The notes: generated by a model from the letters alone, not told the origin. Counted from the stretch's first letter, positions 1 through 8,263 are shown. The stretch is 64,000 bases of DNA from CATQGW01 sp965242565 (GCA_965242565.1 OZ251457.1:1178001-1242000); one strand, 5' to 3'. Program-made: numbers and translations.

Positions 1-1755
1 ATCCACCTGAATTCCGTCCGCGCCCGTATCAACGTCCGTGACGCTCGACGCGAGGCAATTGCCGGTTTGGCTGATCGTCGCCCGCACGGCGCGGTCTTCG
101 ACGGCCGGCGGCGCGGTTGAGGTAACGGTGAATTCTGCGTTCTGCCCTTCGGTGATCGATGCGGCGGCGGTGATGGCGTCGATCTCGGGATCGTCATCCT
201 CGATCAACAGCCGCATCCAGGTACCGGTCGCGCCGTCCCAGCGCCCCATCAGTCCGCTGGGATATGCGTTATAGGTGTAGCTGAGATCGACGCGGTTGTC
301 ATCGAGGTCGGCGTCCTGCTCGAGTGTGATGGTCAGAGTGCGGGAGCGCTGCCAGTCCTCCGTGTCGCTGTTGCTGTAGGTGTTGCCGTCGACGTCGACG
401 CATTGGGCTGTGACGCAACGGAAGCGGAATGACGTTGGGTTCAATGAGGCGCGTGCGGCATCGTTGCTGGAGAGCGACAGTCTGAGGTCGGCCGACGGGC
501 CGCTGCTCAGCCTGGGACCGGCCTGGACCTGCGTACCTTCGGTAGCGACGCGGATGCTGGTGACGCCGGGGCGCTGCGTCGCAATGTCAATGCCGGCGGC
601 GTTGCGGATGCCGACGCCGTCGGGCACGAACAGGTGGATCTCTCGCATGAAGAGCGACGAATTCGCGGCGAGCGAATCTGAGGCGCTCCAGGTGTAGGTG
701 AAGGTCAGTTCGTCGCTGCCGCTGCCGCTCGCATAGACGGCGCGAACGTCGACATTGCCGCCGCCGTCGCGGCGGCCGCGCAACTGTATGTAGGCGGTAG
801 AGCCGCCGGTCGGCAAGGTCACGGTGACGGCCTCGCTGAAGAAGACTTTGTAGGACAACCGGCTGCCGGAGCCCCAAGTGGGGGCGGGCTCACCGACCAG
901 CCGCGCGCGGCTGCGACTTTCGATTCTGGTGATTCGGGGCGGTAGTGTGAGGGTCGTGTTCGTCCCGCCGCCGTCCTGAATGGAGGCACCCGAGGGCAAG
1001 GTGATCGAGTCGGTGTCGACGCGCGGTTCGCCGGTCAGGCTGCCCGACCAACCGCTGGGCACAGTGAAGCGGAAGCGCAGGACGGCGCTGCCACTACCGC
1101 TCTCGTAGGTCGCTGTCGCCGCGCTGGCGCCGAGCCGCAGCGCGATGGTGGGAGAGCCGACGACGGTCACGTGCTCGTTGAAGGTGACCGTGAGATCGAC
1201 CTCGGTCTCCTCATAGTAGGGACCGAGCGTGCGGGTGACGGGCGAGCTGAAGCCCATCCAGATTGGTTTGGGCGCGCCGAGCGCGGCGGTCAGCGCAAAC
1301 GAGGCGGCTTCGTTGCTGCGGTTGACGCCGGGAAGGAGTGGGCTGACCGTGCCCGCGGCGATGCTGACGGTGACCGCGCCGTCGGCGGTGGGCGTCAGAT
1401 CGAACATCCAGCCGCGGTTGGGCGGGTCGGCGGACCAAGTGCTGGTGCGCAGATTCGACAGGGTGGCGTTGGTCGCGCTGAACGAGGAGAGGGTGGGCGC
1501 GGTGATCTGGATGCCGAACAGGACGCGGACCGTGACGGGACCGCTGATCGTCGCCTCGTTGGGCAGCGAGCGGGGGGAAACCTCAATCGGTTCGTTGACG
1601 CCGCGCGTGAGCACGGCGACACGGCTCATTTCGACGGAGATGTCGTTGGTCTGCGCCGCTATACGCCCACCTGACCACCCCGCCAGCAGCGCAACGGCGG
1701 CGACCGCGAGGGCGAGCATGGCGCTCCCAGCCGCGAGCAGCGCGAGCCGGGGCAC
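1..1755 (-). CDS. Secreted Ig-like / Calx-beta-type repeat protein, 3' end beyond window
   Basis: The minus strand is open without a stop for 585 codons from a GTG at 1755 to the window edge. The N-terminus is a signal peptide (hydrophobic LALAVAAVALLAG, then RIAAQTN as probable cleavage region), so the product is exported. The rest is beta-rich. Around residues 183-240 and 297-370 there are two Ig-like repeats of the VTFNEHVTV...YESGSGS and VFFSEAVTV...YASGSGS type, and near residue 514 the LLIEDDDPEI signature that precedes Calx-beta domains. Such proteins are usually surface adhesins or envelope scaffold proteins; the exact role is unknown. It lies 63 bases downstream of the acetyltransferase gene on the same strand. 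A run of 13 G sits just before the GTG and may serve as a Shine-Dalgarno-like sequence or as a length-variable switch. With one G fewer, an upstream ATG at 1822 would be fused in frame. Confidence 0.8.
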   Translation of the reverse strand, partial: MPRLALLAAGSAMLALAVAAVALLAGWSGGRIAAQTNDISVEMSRVAVLTRGVNEPIEVSPRSLPNEATISGPVTVRVLFGIQITAPTLSSFSATNATLSNLRTSTWSADPPNRGWMFDLTPTADGAVTVSIAAGTVSPLLPGVNRSNEAASFALTAALGAPKPIWMGFSSPVTRTLGPYYEETEVDLTVTFNEHVTVVGSPTIALRLGASAATATYESGSGSAVLRFRFTVPSGWSGSLTGEPRVDTDSITLPSGASIQDGGGTNTTLTLPPRITRIESRSRARLVGEPAPTWGSGSRLSYKVFFSEAVTVTLPTGGSTAYIQLRGRRDGGGNVDVRAVYASGSGSDELTFTYTWSASDSLAANSSLFMREIHLFVPDGVGIRNAAGIDIATQRPGVTSIRVATEGTQVQAGPRLSSGPSADLRLSLSSNDAARASLNPTSFRFRCVTAQCVDVDGNTYSNSDTEDWQRSRTLTITLEQDADLDDNRVDLSYTYNAYPSGLMGRWDGATGTWMRLLIEDDDPEIDAITAAASITEGQNAEFTVTSTAPPAVEDRAVRATISQTGNCLASSVTDVDTGADGIQVD

Positions 1756-1760
1756 GTTTA

Positions 1761-1773
1761 CCCCCCCCCCCCC
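1761..1773. repeat. 13-base poly-C/G homopolymer tract
   Basis: Thirteen consecutive C on the plus strand (G on the coding strand) end 5 bases upstream of the GTG start of the secreted-protein gene. Tracts of this length are prone to slipped-strand mispairing and to sequencing error. The tract and its flanks (TTTA, C-run, ACGAACG) resemble the one at 38082-38093, which lies in the 5' part of the other large secreted-protein gene. Confidence 0.85.
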
Positions 1774-1818
1774 ACGAACGTTTCGTAAACGCAGCGTAAA
1801 TGAGCGGCTTCTCCATGC

Positions 1819-2331
1819 TCATTCCGGCGGACTTTCCTCAAGGCGGCTCAGCGCTGCGATCTGATCGCGCTCCATGCGGTAGGTGAGCCACTCGGACTGA
1901 TGCGCCATGCCGAGGCGCTCGTAGAAGCGGCGGGCCGGATTCCAGTCGAGCACGGAGAGGTCGAGGCGCGTCCAGCCGCGCTGGTGAGCGATTTCGGCGA
2001 GTCGCTGCATCAGGGCGAAGCCCGCGCCGGTACCGCGATGTTCGGGCTCGACGTAGAGGTCCTCCAGATAGAGGGCGGGGCGGCCTTCCCAGGTGGAGTA
2101 GTGGGGGAAGAAGAGCGCCATGCCGATCGGCACGCCGTCGTGCTCGGCGATCAGCGTCTCGAAGTGATGCGCCTCGCCGAAGCCGTGTGCGCGGATGTCC
2201 TGCTCGGTGGTGCGCACGGTCTCCGGCGGTTCGCCCTCAAACTCGGCCAGCCCGCGGATGAAGCGCAGGATGTGGGGCGCGTCGTCGGGGGTCGCCTCTC
2301 GAACCCGGATTGCGCTCACTGTTCGGCTCAT
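1819..2331 (-). CDS. GNAT family N-acetyltransferase (diamine acetyltransferase-like)
   Basis: A 170-residue single-domain GNAT enzyme that transfers an acetyl group from acetyl-CoA to an amine. The acetyl-CoA loop is VEPEHRGTGAGFALMQRL (about residues 93-110, the R-G-x-G-x-G pattern), preceded by the beta-4 strand LYLEDLYV and followed by VLDWNPARRFYERLGM, the C-terminal GNAT motif. The LEDLYV / LDWN / FYERLGM combination is typical of the spermidine/spermine (diamine) acetyltransferase subgroup, but the substrate cannot be read from sequence. It ends next to the enoyl-CoA hydratase gene and is followed by the secreted protein on the same strand. Confidence 0.85.
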   Translation of the reverse strand: MSRTVSAIRVREATPDDAPHILRFIRGLAEFEGEPPETVRTTEQDIRAHGFGEAHHFETLIAEHDGVPIGMALFFPHYSTWEGRPALYLEDLYVEPEHRGTGAGFALMQRLAEIAHQRGWTRLDLSVLDWNPARRFYERLGMAHQSEWLTYRMERDQIAALSRLEESPPE

Positions 2332-2339
2332 GGTTGGGC

Positions 2340-3137
2340 TTACCGGCCCGTGAACTGCGGCGCGCGACGCTCGACGAAGGAGGCCTGGGCTTCGGCGACG
2401 TCGTGCGGGGCCTGGGTGGCGTGGGAGATGGCGGTGATCTCGTTGCGCAGGCCCTCTTCGAGGGTGGCGTTGAGGTTGCGCTGGAGCACGCGCTTGGCGG
2501 AGCGTGCGGCCATGGGCGGCCAGAAGGCGATCTGGGCGGCGGTTTCGCGCGCGGCGGCCATCAGCTCGTCGTGGGGGACGCGGCGGTTGAGCAGGCCGAT
2601 GTCGAGCGCTTCATCGGACTCGACGAAGCGGCTGGTGAGGACGAGTTCGGCGGCGCGGGCGTAGCCGATGATGCGTGGCAGGAACCAGGTCATGCCGGCA
2701 TCGGGTGAGAGCGAGCGCTCGAGGAAGACGGTTTTGAAGCGCGACTTCTCCGAGCCGACGCGGATGTCGCAGGCGAGTGCGAGGCTCATGCCGGCACCGG
2801 CGGCGACGCCGTTGACGGCGGCGATGGTGGGCTTGTCGATTGCTCCGAAGGCGAGGGCCTGCGCGCCGACCCAGCCGAATTCGTCGAGCCGGGCGCCCTG
2901 GCTGTCGGACACGCCGTTCTGCGCGGGGCGCGCGGTGAGGTCTGCGCCGGAGCAAAAGCCGCGCCCCGCGCCGGTGACGATCAGCACGCGCACATCGTCG
3001 TCGGCGCGCAGCTCGTTGGCGGCGGCGACCATTTCGTTGTGCAGGTCGCGCGAGAGGGCGTTGAGCTTCTCGGGGCGGTCCAACGTGACCGTCGCGATCC
3101 GGTCGGCGATCTCAATGCGCAAGTGCTGATACGGCAT
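2340..3137 (-). CDS. Enoyl-CoA hydratase/isomerase (crotonase) family protein
   Basis: A 265-residue crotonase-fold enzyme. Family marks are VTLDRPEKLNALSR near the N-terminus, the first oxyanion-hole segment GAGRGFCSGADL (about residues 58-69), and the second, KPTIAAVNGVAAGAGMSLALACD, written here in shortened form as AAVNGVAAGAG. Of the hydratase catalytic pair, the position before SPDAGMTWFLPR is Ser/Leu-rich, so it may be an isomerase or dehydratase type rather than a true hydratase. The start at 3137 is chosen for AAAGGAG 6 bases upstream and the family length; the frame is open further upstream but that part is antisense to tag. It probably works in fatty-acid or aromatic CoA-ester degradation, as do the CaiB genes nearby. 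Confidence 0.88.
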   Translation of the reverse strand: MPYQHLRIEIADRIATVTLDRPEKLNALSRDLHNEMVAAANELRADDDVRVLIVTGAGRGFCSGADLTARPAQNGVSDSQGARLDEFGWVGAQALAFGAIDKPTIAAVNGVAAGAGMSLALACDIRVGSEKSRFKTVFLERSLSPDAGMTWFLPRIIGYARAAELVLTSRFVESDEALDIGLLNRRVPHDELMAAARETAAQIAFWPPMAARSAKRVLQRNLNATLEEGLRNEITAISHATQAPHDVAEAQASFVERRAPQFTGR

Positions 3138-3172
3138 GGCTGCTCCTTTCGTTCGCGCGCGTGAACAGTTCG

Positions 3173-3178
3173 ATTGTA
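3173..3178 (-). promoter_or_regulatory. Probable -10 box (TACAAT) of the enoyl-CoA hydratase gene
   Basis: On the minus strand a TACAAT hexamer lies 35 bases upstream of the ATG at 3137, in the short gap after tag. No good -35 hexamer is visible at 17 bases, so the call rests on the -10 alone. Confidence 0.4.
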
Positions 3179-3183
3179 GTGCG

Positions 3184-3798
3184 CTATCCGGATTGCGGGT
3201 AGAGCATCGCTTCTCTGCGCAGCGCCTCCACCGGATCGTGGCGCGGGCAGGCAAACAGGTGGTCGTTGACGATGCCGCAGGCCTGCATGAAGGCGTAGCA
3301 GATCGTGGGTCCGACGAAGCGGAAGCCGAGGCGCTTGAGTTCGCGGCTGAGCGCGCGGGAGGCGTCGGTCTGGGCCGGCACATCGGCCGGCGCCGCGCGG
3401 CGCGACGAGGGTTCGGCGTAGGCCCAGACGATCTGCGTCAGCGAGCGGCCTTCGGCGTGCAGGGCCAGCACGGCTGCCGCGTTGGCGATCGTGGCGTCGA
3501 TCTTCCGTCGGTTGCGGATGATGCGGGCGTCGGTGAGCAGGGATTCCCGATCCTGCTCCGAGGCCGCGGCGATGCGCTCCAGGTCCCACTCCCAGAAGGC
3601 CGCGCGGTAGCCGTCGCGGCGGGCGAGGATCGTGCTCCACGAGAGGCCGGCCTGCGCGGAGTCGAGGATCAGCTTGGCGAACAGGTCCGTCTCGTCGACC
3701 ACGGGCACGCCCCACTCCTCGTCGTGGTAGGCGGCCATCGGGCCGTCGTCGCCGGCCCAGGGACAGCGCACTATCTGAGACGATGCGGAGCGTGGCAC
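3184..3798 (-). CDS. tag: DNA-3-methyladenine glycosylase I
   Basis: A 204-residue TAG-family base-excision enzyme that removes 3-methyladenine from alkylated DNA. Diagnostic segments in order: RCPWAGDD, AAYHDEEWGVP (residues 23-33), QAGLSWSTIL, DARIIRNRRKI, and the C-terminal FVGPTICYAFMQACGIVNDH followed by LFAC. The early Cys, the HDEEWG His and the NDHxxxxC pair correspond to the zinc ligands of the family. The GTG start at 3798 has AAGGAG 7 bases upstream. It is transcribed before the enoyl-CoA hydratase gene and divergently from the small gene at 3842. Confidence 0.93.
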   Translation of the reverse strand: MPRSASSQIVRCPWAGDDGPMAAYHDEEWGVPVVDETDLFAKLILDSAQAGLSWSTILARRDGYRAAFWEWDLERIAAASEQDRESLLTDARIIRNRRKIDATIANAAAVLALHAEGRSLTQIVWAYAEPSSRRAAPADVPAQTDASRALSRELKRLGFRFVGPTICYAFMQACGIVNDHLFACPRHDPVEALRREAMLYPQSG

Positions 3799-3841
3799 GG
3801 TAGACTCCTTTCAGGATCGCGAACCGCGAGACGAGGGCGGC

Positions 3842-4141
3842 ATGACGACGACCGACGAGCCGGCATCGGCGCAGATAATCTACCGCGAGGAAACCGAGGA
3901 GGAACACGCGGCGCGCATTCAGCAGTACTGGTGGCGTCAGGAGGAGGCGAAGCGCAATGCCTGGCGCAAAGAGCCGCGCCGCTGGCTGCGTCTGCTGAAG
4001 GGCGCGTGGGCGGCGTTCAGCAGCATCTGGAAGCCGGTGCCGCTGCCGCAGGAGTCGATGGAGCGGATGGAGCGGATGATGAGGCCGCGTGTCAACGGCC
4101 CCTCGCCGCCGCCGCCGGGGCGCTACATCGCCGGGCTATGA
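3842..4141 (+). CDS. Small hypothetical protein
   Basis: A 99-residue soluble protein with no family recognised. The N-terminal half is acidic (EETEEEHAARIQQYWW) and the centre is basic and aromatic (RKEPRRWLRLLKGAWAAF). It ends with a proline stretch, PSPPPPGRY. A GAGGGCGGC purine stretch precedes the ATG. It is divergent from tag with a 43-base gap and converges on the membrane-protein gene. Codon use resembles the neighbours, so it is probably a real gene; function unknown. Confidence 0.55.
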   Translation: MTTTDEPASAQIIYREETEEEHAARIQQYWWRQEEAKRNAWRKEPRRWLRLLKGAWAAFSSIWKPVPLPQESMERMERMMRPRVNGPSPPPPGRYIAGL

Positions 4142-4153
4142 GCACGGCGCCGC

Positions 4154-4639
4154 TCACACATTCAGCGCGATAGCCAGGGCAACGCCCATCGCGACGATGT
4201 GCAGGGCGGACGCGATCGCAAGCCAGATCAACGCTCTTACGCTGCCCTCGATCTCACGAGTGGCACGAACTGCGGCCTCGCCGATCGCCTCGACATAGAG
4301 CCAGGCCAACTCATCGTTGGACTGTCCACTGCCTCGAAGCGCCAGCGCGATAGCCGCAACGGGGAAATGCACCACATCTCGGGGCCGCACGGTGCGCCAG
4401 CCGAACGCGGCGATGGCGGCCATGATCACGGCCGCTGGGATGATCGCGAGCCATGATGCGTCCAAGGCGGCGATTGCGCCGACGAAGACGCCGAACAGGG
4501 CGAGGTCTGCGCCAACGATGAACATCGCTTTGCCGTCGAGGCTGCTGCTCAGGTTGAGCAGGGTGGTGAGGTGCGCCTCGGCGACTTGCAGGGAGGCCAT
4601 GCCGCCCGCGTGCTCGGCGTTGGGCTCGAATTGGGTCAT
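4154..4639 (-). CDS. 161-aa membrane protein, paralogue A (2+2 TM topology)
   Basis: A 161-residue protein with two N-terminal TM segments (about 40-60 AMFIVGADLALFGVFVGAIAA and 66-82 LAIIPAAVIMAAIAAFG) and a C-terminal hydrophobic segment (about 138-158). The linker contains SNDELAWLYVEAIGEA. It is the same length as, and clearly homologous to, the product of 4837-5322: LDGKAMFIVG versus VDSRAMSLMA, and NDELAWLYVEAIGEA versus DNELAWIYLIAMAEA. The pattern of a D-x-K/R-A before a TM pair, then an E-x-x-W/Y linker helix, then one or two more TM helices recalls SLATT/PycTM-type effector membrane proteins, but no nucleotide cyclase is seen nearby. Function unknown. Confidence 0.75.
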   Translation of the reverse strand: MTQFEPNAEHAGGMASLQVAEAHLTTLLNLSSSLDGKAMFIVGADLALFGVFVGAIAALDASWLAIIPAAVIMAAIAAFGWRTVRPRDVVHFPVAAIALALRGSGQSNDELAWLYVEAIGEAAVRATREIEGSVRALIWLAIASALHIVAMGVALAIALNV

Positions 4640-4708
4640 GTCGGCAGGCTACGCGACGCGCAGTCGGCGGCGGTGCTAGCCTGAGCCGTAAGAGTGGGGA
4701 GTTGAGCG

Positions 4709-4840
4709 ATGGCGGAGCAGGCAAGCGACGCGCGGCGGACCGATGCGGGCGCGGAGGGTGCGCGTGACGATTCGGGCGAGGTAGAGCGTCGCCGGCCACT
4801 GCCGCGGATCAAGCCGGGCTGGACGATCAAGGGACTCTAG
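4709..4840 (+). CDS. Possible 43-aa small protein
   Basis: A short frame from ATG at 4709 with GGGGAG about 7 bases upstream and a TAGCCT -10-like hexamer about 30 bases upstream. It encodes a hydrophilic Arg/Asp/Glu-rich peptide ending PRIKPGWTIKGL. It sits between the two membrane-protein genes and its stop overlaps the 3' end of the second one by 4 bases. Too short for certainty; the ribosome-binding site and the non-random C-terminus argue for a real gene. Confidence 0.35.
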   Translation: MAEQASDARRTDAGAEGARDDSGEVERRRPLPRIKPGWTIKGL

Positions 4841-5322
4841 CCGCTACAAATCGCGGCGCTCGCCACAATCGCCGCCATATGGCCAATCGTGGCAAGGAAC
4901 AGCGCGAACGTGAGTCTGGCCTTCCGCTCCAAGATTGCATCAACCTCGACGCTCGCCTCCGCCATTGCGATCAGATATATCCAAGCCAGCTCGTTGTCTT
5001 GCAGGCGCTCGCGGAGCAGGTTGAGACTGGCTACCGGCGACGGAAACTGCGGAACTTTTCGCCGGTGGAGCCCCCACATTCCAACGATCATCGCCGCGAC
5101 GAAGAAAGCGGCCGGCGCTGCGACGCACTCGGCGCTCCAACCCAACGCTACGACAGCGCCCACGTAGCTGCCAATCGCTGCGAGGTTGAACGCCATGAGG
5201 GACATGGCTCTCGAGTCGACAGCGTCGATTGAGTTCAGATTGACGATCAAGTGCTCTTGGGCGATCGGCAGCACTACCTGCGCGCCCGGCGGCGTTTCCT
5301 CGATCGGATCGCGCTCGCTCAC
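4837..5322 (-). CDS. 161-aa membrane protein, paralogue B (2+2 TM topology)
   Basis: Homologue of the product of 4154-4639. The frame is open further upstream, but a GTG at 5322 gives exactly 161 residues, the same as the paralogue, with AGAGG about 8 bases before it. TM pair at about residues 41-82 (AMSLMAFNLAAIGSYVGAVV, then AAPAAFFVAAMIVGMW), linker with LQDNELAWIYLIAMAEASVE, and a last hydrophobic segment (FALFLATIGHMAAIVASAA). It stands head-to-head with coaE. The two copies are separated only by the small frame at 4709, so they are a tandem duplication. Function unknown; see the SLATT/PycTM comparison under paralogue A. Confidence 0.72.
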   Translation of the reverse strand: MSERDPIEETPPGAQVVLPIAQEHLIVNLNSIDAVDSRAMSLMAFNLAAIGSYVGAVVALGWSAECVAAPAAFFVAAMIVGMWGLHRRKVPQFPSPVASLNLLRERLQDNELAWIYLIAMAEASVEVDAILERKARLTFALFLATIGHMAAIVASAAICSG

Positions 5323-5398
5323 CGCACGGCCTCTCGTTCGCGCGCTTTCGGTTTCATTGCCGAGGCTATCGTATGCTCCGCACGGGAAAGGGTGCGGC

Positions 5399-5998
5399 AT
5401 GGCTATTGTGCTCGGCGTGACCGGAGCGATTGCGGCAGGTAAATCGCTGCTTTGCCGGCGGCTGGTGGAGCGTTGGGAGGCGTCGCACCTCGACGCCGAC
5501 AAGCATGTTCACGCCATGTACCAGGCCGGTACCGATGCGCACGCGCGGATCGTCGCCGAGTTCGGTGCGCAGGTTGTCGCCGCTGACGGCTCGATTGATC
5601 GCAAGGCGCTCGGCGCGCTGGTGTTCGGCAACGACGAACGGCTGGCGGCGCTGCGCACGGCGATCGGCGATATCGAGGGCGAATTCATGCAGCTGTTGAC
5701 GGAGTTGCGGAGCGCACCGCAGCCGTTGGCGGTCTTCGAGGCGGTGCGGCTCTTCGAGGGGCCGTACATGCAAATCTGCGACGCCGGCTGGCTGGTCGCC
5801 TGCGAGGAAGAGACGGCGCTGCGGCGGCTGATGGCGCGCAACGATCTGTCGCGCGCCGAAGCCGAGCAGCGCTGGGCGTCGGCTACGCCCTGGCGAGAGC
5901 GCGCGCCGCAGGCGGACCTCGTGCTGCACAACGACGGCTCCAGCGAGGAATTTCTGCGCACCGTCGACGACGCGGCGGCCGCGCTGCTCCGCCGCTAA
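5399..5998 (+). CDS. coaE: Dephospho-CoA kinase
   Basis: A 199-residue P-loop kinase for the last step of CoA synthesis (ATP plus dephospho-CoA to CoA). Walker A is GVTGAIAAGKS (residues 6-16), followed by SHLDADKHVHAMY, the conserved D-x-D of the CoaE family. Then come the IDRKALGALVFGND segment and an R-x-x-A/MARND lid region (RRLMARNDLSRAEAEQRW). The ATG at 5399 with GAAAGGG upstream is preferred over longer starts because the P-loop must lie near the N-terminus. CoaE fits with the CoA-ester enzymes around it. Confidence 0.85.
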   Translation: MAIVLGVTGAIAAGKSLLCRRLVERWEASHLDADKHVHAMYQAGTDAHARIVAEFGAQVVAADGSIDRKALGALVFGNDERLAALRTAIGDIEGEFMQLLTELRSAPQPLAVFEAVRLFEGPYMQICDAGWLVACEEETALRRLMARNDLSRAEAEQRWASATPWRERAPQADLVLHNDGSSEEFLRTVDDAAAALLRR

Positions 5999-6049
5999 GC
6001 GCCAGCGCCTACCCTGCGCCTAGAACTCACGCCAACCAGGGAGGCTGCC

Positions 6050-8263
6050 ATGGGCGCGCTTGACGGACTTCGCGTAATCGATTTCGGGCAGTGGATCGCC
6101 GGTCCGCTGGCGGCGATGCTGCTCGCCGACCAGGGCGCGGAGGTGATCCGCGTGGACCCGCGCGACGGGCCGCGCTGGGACACGCCAGCCAACGCGGTCT
6201 GGAACCGCGGCAAACAGCGGATTGCGCTGGACCTGAAGCAGAGCGCCGACCGCCGCACGGCGGAGGAGCTGATTGCCTCCGCGGATGTGGTGATCGAGAA
6301 CTTTCGCCCGGGCGTGATGGATCGACTCGGCCTCGGCGCGGAGCAGATGACGGCGCGCGACGACCGGCTGATCTACCTCTCGCTGCCCGGCTTCGGCGCG
6401 ACGGACGAGCGCCGCGATATCGCCGCATGGGAAGGCGTCGTTTCGGCCGGCGTCGGTACCTACTCCACGCGGCTGATGGGCGGCGAGACGCCGCAGCCCG
6501 TCTATACCGCGGTGCCGATCGCCTCCGTCTACGGTGCGTTCGTTGGCGCCGCCGCGACGGCAATGGCGCTGGTCGCGCGCGAACGCGACAGGCTGGGGCA
6601 GCGGATCGAATCGCCGCTGCACGACGCGCTCTACCAGGCCGTCGGCCTGCGTGGGTTGCGTTACCACAACGTTGAGCCGGCACAGCGCTTCGTGCCGTGG
6701 GTCGGGGCGTATGAATGCGCCGACGAGCGCTGGATCTTCTTCCACGCCGCGTTTTCCCACTTCATCCGCCAGTTCTGCGAGGCGGCGGGTGTGCCGGAGT
6801 GGTTGGATGAGCCGTGGTCGAACGGGCCGCGCGTGGCGACGGACGCCGAACTCGCCGGGGAAGCGCGGCGGCGGCTGACGGAGATCTTCAAGACGCGCCC
6901 GGCGCTCGAGTGGGAAGAACTGATCAACACTGCGGGGCCGCCCACGGTGCGCTGCCTCGACAGCCGCGAGTGGCTTGAGGAGGAGCACGCCCGCGCGTCG
7001 GAGGCGGTGGTGCAGCTTGACGATCCTGCGCTGGGTCCGATGCTACAACCCGGCGTGCAGGTGCGGATGTCGGCTACACCGGGCGCGGTGGGACACGCGC
7101 AGCGCGCGCCTGACGCGGACCGCGAGGCAGTCCTGACCGGCCTCGCCGAGGCCGCGCCGGCGGCGCCGTGGGCGGGTGCGCCGCGGCTGTCGCGGGCGCT
7201 TGAGGGCATCCGCGCGCTCGACCTCTGCATCATCCTCGCCGGGCCGACCTGCGGACGAACCCTCGCCGAATACGGCGCGGACGTGATCAAGATCGATAAT
7301 CCCAACCGCGAGGGCGACGTGATGTTCCACGAGGATGTGAACCGCGGCAAGCGCAGCATCTTCCTCGATCTCAAATCGGACGACGGCCGTAACACGTTCC
7401 ACGAGCTGGTCGATAGCGCCGACGTGGTGGTGCAGAACTACCGGCTGGGCGCGATGCGGCGGTTGGGCATTGACGACGAGTCGCTTGCCGTGCGGAAGCC
7501 GGGGTTGGTCTACGCGACGCTTAATGCGTTCGGCGAGGTCGGGCCCTGGGCGGAGCGCGCGGGCTGGGAGCAGCTGGCGCAGGCGGCGACGGGGATGCAG
7601 ACGCGCTACGGCGGCGACGGTCCGCCGACACTCCAGCCGTTCGCGATCAACGACTACGGCACCGGGATCATGGGCGCGTTCGGCGTCGGGCTGGCGCTGT
7701 ACCACCGCGAGCGCACTGGCGAGGGGCAAGAAATCTATACCGCGCTGGCGCGCACCGCCGGCACGCTGCAATCGGCGTTTCTGCACGGCTACGAGGGCAA
7801 GCGCTGGGACGAGCCGCGCGGCCAAAACGCGCTGGGCGAAGGCCCGCTCCAGCGGCTGTACGAGGCCGCCGACGGCTGGCTCTTCCTGGGCGCAGCCGAC
7901 GATCAGATCGCGGCGCTCGACGGGACGCCCGGGCTGTCGGGCGTCGCGGCATCCGGTGATCGCCTTGAAGCGGAGCTGGAGTGGCGCATCCGCGCGCGGC
8001 CACTGGCGCACTGGCTGGAGCATCTGCGCGGCGCAGGCATCGGCGCGGCCGCCGTGGCTTCCACCGAAGACGCGATGCAGTCGGACTACGCCGTGGCGCG
8101 CGGGCTTTCGATCACGCGCGAGCACGAGGGTCGCGGGCAGATCCGCACCACCGGCCCCAGCCCGATCCTGTCGCGCACGCCCGCCATCCCCGGCGCTCCC
8201 GCCTCCGTGCCGGGTGCGGACGAGCAGGCTATTCTGGCGGAGCTGGGAGGGCGCGACTCATGA
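6050..8263 (+). CDS. Tandem-domain CaiB/BaiF (class III) CoA-transferase
   Basis: A 737-residue protein made of two CaiB/BaiF domains, each normally a separate polypeptide of about 400 residues. Domain 1 (residues 1-370) begins LDGLRVIDFGQWIAGPLAAM; domain 2 (about 380-737) begins LEGIRALDLCIILAGPTCGR. Each has the family segments ADVVIENFRPG / ADVVVQNYRLG and YLSLPGFG / YATLNAFGE. The nucleophilic Asp, which forms the acyl anhydride in formyl-CoA transferase, is present in domain 2 (INDYGTG), but domain 1 has PIASVYGA at that place. Domain 1 may therefore be structural. The ATG has GGGAGG upstream, and a TACCCT -10-like hexamer lies about 40 bases before it. The stop overlaps the antitoxin-like gene (ATGA). 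Substrate unknown, probably a carboxylic acid CoA ester. Confidence 0.88.
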   Translation: MGALDGLRVIDFGQWIAGPLAAMLLADQGAEVIRVDPRDGPRWDTPANAVWNRGKQRIALDLKQSADRRTAEELIASADVVIENFRPGVMDRLGLGAEQMTARDDRLIYLSLPGFGATDERRDIAAWEGVVSAGVGTYSTRLMGGETPQPVYTAVPIASVYGAFVGAAATAMALVARERDRLGQRIESPLHDALYQAVGLRGLRYHNVEPAQRFVPWVGAYECADERWIFFHAAFSHFIRQFCEAAGVPEWLDEPWSNGPRVATDAELAGEARRRLTEIFKTRPALEWEELINTAGPPTVRCLDSREWLEEEHARASEAVVQLDDPALGPMLQPGVQVRMSATPGAVGHAQRAPDADREAVLTGLAEAAPAAPWAGAPRLSRALEGIRALDLCIILAGPTCGRTLAEYGADVIKIDNPNREGDVMFHEDVNRGKRSIFLDLKSDDGRNTFHELVDSADVVVQNYRLGAMRRLGIDDESLAVRKPGLVYATLNAFGEVGPWAERAGWEQLAQAATGMQTRYGGDGPPTLQPFAINDYGTGIMGAFGVGLALYHRERTGEGQEIYTALARTAGTLQSAFLHGYEGKRWDEPRGQNALGEGPLQRLYEAADGWLFLGAADDQIAALDGTPGLSGVAASGDRLEAELEWRIRARPLAHWLEHLRGAGIGAAAVASTEDAMQSDYAVARGLSITREHEGRGQIRTTGPSPILSRTPAIPGAPASVPGADEQAILAELGGRDS

